From Prorocentrum cordatum (Eukaryota > Sar > Dinophyceae > Prorocentrales > Prorocentraceae), in contig CAUYUJ010016297.1 of the NCBI GenBank assembly GCA_963575745.1, positions 193,501 through 257,500 of the forward strand: a stretch of DNA of 64,000 nt, read 5' to 3'. The notes beneath the pieces were generated by a model, which did no database searches, was not told the DNA's origin, and saw only the letters and a program-made list of their open reading frames with translations. A program made the position numbers and the translations under genes. Shown in pieces: positions 61,191-64,000 of this stretch (position 1 is its first letter; every line of letters starts with the position of its first letter).

Positions 61191-61767
61191 TTTCAACTTC
61201 TGGAGTTCTAAAATGCGAACAGAATATGCAAATTCAAATGGAAATTGCAAAACTCAATCGACACATGACAACTACCTGACAACTCTCTGACAGAATTGTC
61301 CAAATATGAAAGAAGTTGCAGAAATCGAACAGATGATTCAATCAAAACTGAAAGAATTCGATCCAAAATCTAACAGAATGTGCAGAATTCTCACGGAATG
61401 CAGAGTTTGAATACTTATACCAGAAGTTGTTAAGAATCTGCAGAGCCCTAACTTAATGTGCCAAGTCTACACAAACGTCTAACAACATTATACCACAATT
61501 AGCCGAAGTCTAGCAACATGCGCAGAACTTGCGAATGTGAAACACAAACTTCACTGAGTTCGACCAGAATTTTAATATGCATTGCAGAATTAGCAGGGTT
61601 TGCGGAATTTGCATCGCGTTTGAAACATCCGAAGTTGAAACAATAGGACCGCAAACGCTTGAAGTGAGTGTTTTTCTCCACAGAAACAGACAGCGCTTCC
61701 ACGCCACTGGGGATTTCACGTGGTAGTGGTGGGCAACAAGATCATTCCCCATCCCATACATGAGTCT
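61191..61767. other. AT-rich 3' flank of the secreted-protein gene
   Basis: GC drops sharply compared with both sides; words GCAGAAT, CAGAATT and TGAAA recur irregularly. It lies directly downstream of the stop at 61768 and could be 3' UTR or a degenerate repeat. Confidence 0.45.
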
Positions 61768-63384
61768 TCAAAGGAAACTCGCCTCTGCAACCGAGGCGAC
61801 GGATACGCTGGGAGACGACTCGACCAATAATTGAAGAAGAGAAGCGTGGTGAACGCAAGCCTCCGCGGGCATCGCTGCCTCGGTGTGGTCATCTTCTCCT
61901 AGCAATCCTCCGACAGCAAACCCGGAGTGCCCAAGGTGCTTCACGTAGAAGTTCAAGTACTGGAGGCCTTGCTGAGTGTGCCCACGCGCTACTTTAAGCT
62001 CGACCTTCCCAAACTTGAGCCATTTCGCGATCATTGCGTGCACACCCTCGGCTTCGAACCGGAGACCGTCTGTCCCTGTCGCCTCCACCCAGGCCCCTGT
62101 GATATTCAGGTCTTGGAAATACATGTCTGCGCATACTCCACCCAATTGACGCGCCTCAGCCTCCACACGGAGCATTGCGTGCTCGTGCCATCCACGAGGG
62201 ATATTTATCAGAACATGCTTGCCCGGTTTCATCAAATCAAACCGCTGACCCAGAACATTTTGCAGGTGGGGATCGCCAGTGGCAGCCACACTCCCGGCTC
62301 CGCCTGCCATGGGAGCCCCACTGGGGAGCGTCGGGTGTGGCGTCGGCCAGCCTGGAGGATATGTTGGGCTGGGCGTCGGGCTGGGCGTAGGGAAGGGCGT
62401 CGGGAAGGCCGTCGGATAGAGCGTCGGGAAGACCGTCGGGTAGGGTGTTGGGTAGGGAGTCGGGTACGACGTCGGGTGGGGCGTCGGGTAAGGCGTCGGG
62501 TAGGGCGTCGGGTAGGGCGTCGGGTATGGCGTCGGGCTTGGCGTCGACACCACCTCTGAGCCGAAGGCCTGGAAGTAGTTCAGCCCACCGCTAGCCCCGT
62601 AATAGCTGTCCATCTGGAACTTGACGTATCGAATGCCACTCGAAGGGCCAGCGTTCGAAACGACAAGGGGGGTGCCCTGTATCGGATAACACGATGCCAA
62701 TGTTCCCGAAGCGGCAAGAGTAAAACTGACGGCGTCGCTGGACACGTATATGCTATAACCCGCTGTAGACCGATCGTTGTACGGTGTGTTGCACGTGTTG
62801 AGGAGCCGGAACTCGGTCACAGTGGACGAACTGTCCAATATCAATGTGAACCACGATGTTTGTCCGTTGGGGGAAAGCCACGTCTGCTGATTGTAGTGGC
62901 TGCCACCTTGCCATGTCGGATCCAGAACGGCCGAGGGTGGGAATCGACTATCATAGTAATTGCCATTGGCATATATGGTGGCACCCAGTGCCTGAGGCAT
63001 AGAATACACGATATTGTTGCCACCAGTGCTGCAAGATGAAGCAGGCGTAGATGCATCTGTAGGGGTTGGCGAGGTCTTCAGGCAGAAGCAGGCCGTCGAG
63101 TCATGCACAGAAAAGGCGACATATCCTAAAAGGGCAGAGCATCTTCCCGCGCACTGCGAGGCCTTGGAGTCGATCGTGCCAGACAGAATCCGATTGCAGT
63201 CGACGTAGAACGTCTCCGAGCCCGTGGCGCATGACCACTGCGGAAGTGACGCGCCATATCCCAAGTAGGAATAGGTAGACGTTGCATGAGTGACAGATTG
63301 CGCATGAAGCTCCCGCTCCTGGAGATGCAAGGCGCCTGCTTGGCCCAGGAGAACGAAGAGCGCGGCGATGCCGGACGCCGTCAT
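61768..63384 (-). CDS. Secreted multidomain protein: WSC-like, discoidin-like, VWD-like (538 aa)
   Basis: Probably an extracellular or cell-surface carbohydrate/protein-binding protein. Residues 1-19 are a signal peptide ([13 protein letters not shown]). Residues 58-119 hold a Cys-rich module ([20 protein letters not shown] ... ACFCLK) resembling WSC domains. Residues 132-276 look like an F5/8-type C (discoidin) domain: [54 protein letters not shown]. Residues 281-352 are a PTPYPT-type stalk. Residues 365-500 start [20 protein letters not shown], typical of a VWD-like domain, with [20 protein letters not shown]. The frame is intact without visible introns. Start at the first Met, which directly begins the signal peptide. 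Neighbour relations are unclear. Confidence 0.8.
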   Translation of the reverse strand: MTASGIAALFVLLGQAGALHLQERELHAQSVTHATSTYSYLGYGASLPQWSCATGSETFYVDCNRILSGTIDSKASQCAGRCSALLGYVAFSVHDSTACFCLKTSPTPTDASTPASSCSTGGNNIVYSMPQALGATIYANGNYYDSRFPPSAVLDPTWQGGSHYNQQTWLSPNGQTSWFTLILDSSSTVTEFRLLNTCNTPYNDRSTAGYSIYVSSDAVSFTLAASGTLASCYPIQGTPLVVSNAGPSSGIRYVKFQMDSYYGASGGLNYFQAFGSEVVSTPSPTPYPTPYPTPYPTPYPTPHPTSYPTPYPTPYPTVFPTLYPTAFPTPFPTPSPTPSPTYPPGWPTPHPTLPSGAPMAGGAGSVAATGDPHLQNVLGQRFDLMKPGKHVLINIPRGWHEHAMLRVEAEARQLGGVCADMYFQDLNITGAWVEATGTDGLRFEAEGVHAMIAKWLKFGKVELKVARGHTQQGLQYLNFYVKHLGHSGFAVGGLLGEDDHTEAAMPAEACVHHASLLQLLVESSPSVSVASVAEASFL

Positions 63385-63897
63385 GCCAGCGAGGCCACGC
63401 AGCTACCTCAACTTGCAGGTGGTCAAGGTAATTAGTATGCAGCGTGTGATGCACGTTTGAAGTTTGATCCCGAATGTCTGCGGGCGGGCTCAACAACGTG
63501 CTTGTTGGTTTCAACTCAGCCCCACGTGCGCCTCTGCTCGGAAAATTCGGCTTGAGACTTGCGGAGACGGAAACGGGAGATTTTGAAACCAAACCAGGCG
63601 AGTCGGGGAGATCCTGGTTCCATCTCATGACCACGGCTTGCTCCTTGAAGCTTCGCCTAAGACTGTTCATGGGGAGTCAGACCACCAGACTACAGTCAAT
63701 CCCACTCGTCCTCTGTGGGGTCACTGTTTTCTGCGCTCAGGAACCTCCTTCCTCGCCCTCGTGCTCACTCTCCACCTCACCCTCAGTTCTCGTGATCGCT
63801 GACACTCGAATAGATACACAGAACCTTGTCAAATATGGCATCATCATCAATGTCAGCGCTATCGCACGCGAGATTCTAAGATACGACTGTATACCAG
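63385..63897. other. 5' flank of the secreted-protein gene
   Basis: No recognised gene. A minus-strand frame is open from the window end to about 63745 (GIQSYLRISRAIALTLMMMP ... EVESEHEGEEGG) and could be part of an exon of an acidic protein, but there is no further support. AG dinucleotides at GAGGTAG (about 63405) could serve as the trans-splice acceptor. Confidence 0.3.
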
Positions 63898-64000
63898 GCT
63901 CTGCCTCGGCCTCTGCCCCTGCATCTGCCTCCTCTGTCTCTGCCTCCTCTGCCGGTGCCTCTGCCTCTGACTCTGCCTCTGCCCCTGTCTCTGCCTCTGC
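63896..64000. repeat. CTCTGC hexanucleotide array, cut by the window end
   Basis: Diverged (CTCTGC)n, with CCCTGC and CTCGGC variants; reads as Ala-Glu repeats on the minus strand. Confidence 0.9.

Noticed and set aside
62010-62030. CTTGAGCCATTTCGCG in the secreted-protein gene
   Set aside because: Only about 10 leader bases match and it is in the middle of an intact coding frame.

Overview
The window looks like dinoflagellate nuclear DNA. The strongest evidence is an exact 22-base dinoflagellate spliced-leader (DinoSL) sequence on the minus strand at 30509-30530, with two diverged copies at 21126-21147 and 22846-22867. GC-rich coding sequence, at least one well-phased GC-AG intron, dense micro- and minisatellites, and protein families I associate with dinoflagellates agree with this. 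Almost every recognisable coding region lies on the minus strand, so the window should be read from right to left.

Layout from high to low coordinates. 61768-63384 holds an intact secreted multidomain protein (signal peptide, Cys-rich WSC-like region, discoidin/F5-8C-like domain, PTP-repeat stalk, VWD-like domain). 55.6-61.7 kb is mostly repeats: pyrimidine tracts, a 1.5-kb CAT/ATC array, a hairpin element and GC-rich dispersed repeats. 51.3-54.3 kb contains decayed LINE-like fragments. 42.6-51 kb is repeat-dominated: GGA/CCT tracts, a 2.4-kb alternating purine-pyrimidine tract, a 13-bp minisatellite and AT-rich TAGT-like tracts. 35.1-42.6 kb is a decayed LINE interrupted by a 12-bp minisatellite. 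33.6-34.85 kb is a satellite of about 300-340 bp. 31.4-31.96 kb is a CAT array.

24131-30531 is the best-preserved mobile element: a LINE with ORF1 and a long uninterrupted ORF2 (endonuclease, reverse transcriptase, RNase H). It starts with the DinoSL, ends in an oligo(A) tail and is flanked by a 13-bp target-site duplication inside a 53-bp minisatellite unit. 22-23.6 kb carries a methyltransferase-like fragment and a gag-like N-terminal fragment. 14.67-21.15 kb is an apparent multi-exon gene of an uncharacterised family, possibly transposase-like, with a spliced-leader relic abutting its first ATG. 11967-12845 is a C5-methyltransferase-like gene. 8750-11281 is a two-exon zinc-finger/coiled-coil gene, followed by a small hypothetical ORF. 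1-6.9 kb is a frameshifted Ty1/copia-type LTR retrotransposon (gag, zinc knuckle, protease, integrase) whose RT lies outside the window.

Most coding content is therefore mobile-element sequence at different stages of decay. The secreted protein, the zinc-finger gene and perhaps the multi-exon gene are the likeliest functional host genes. Family assignments come from reading motifs by eye; no database search was possible.
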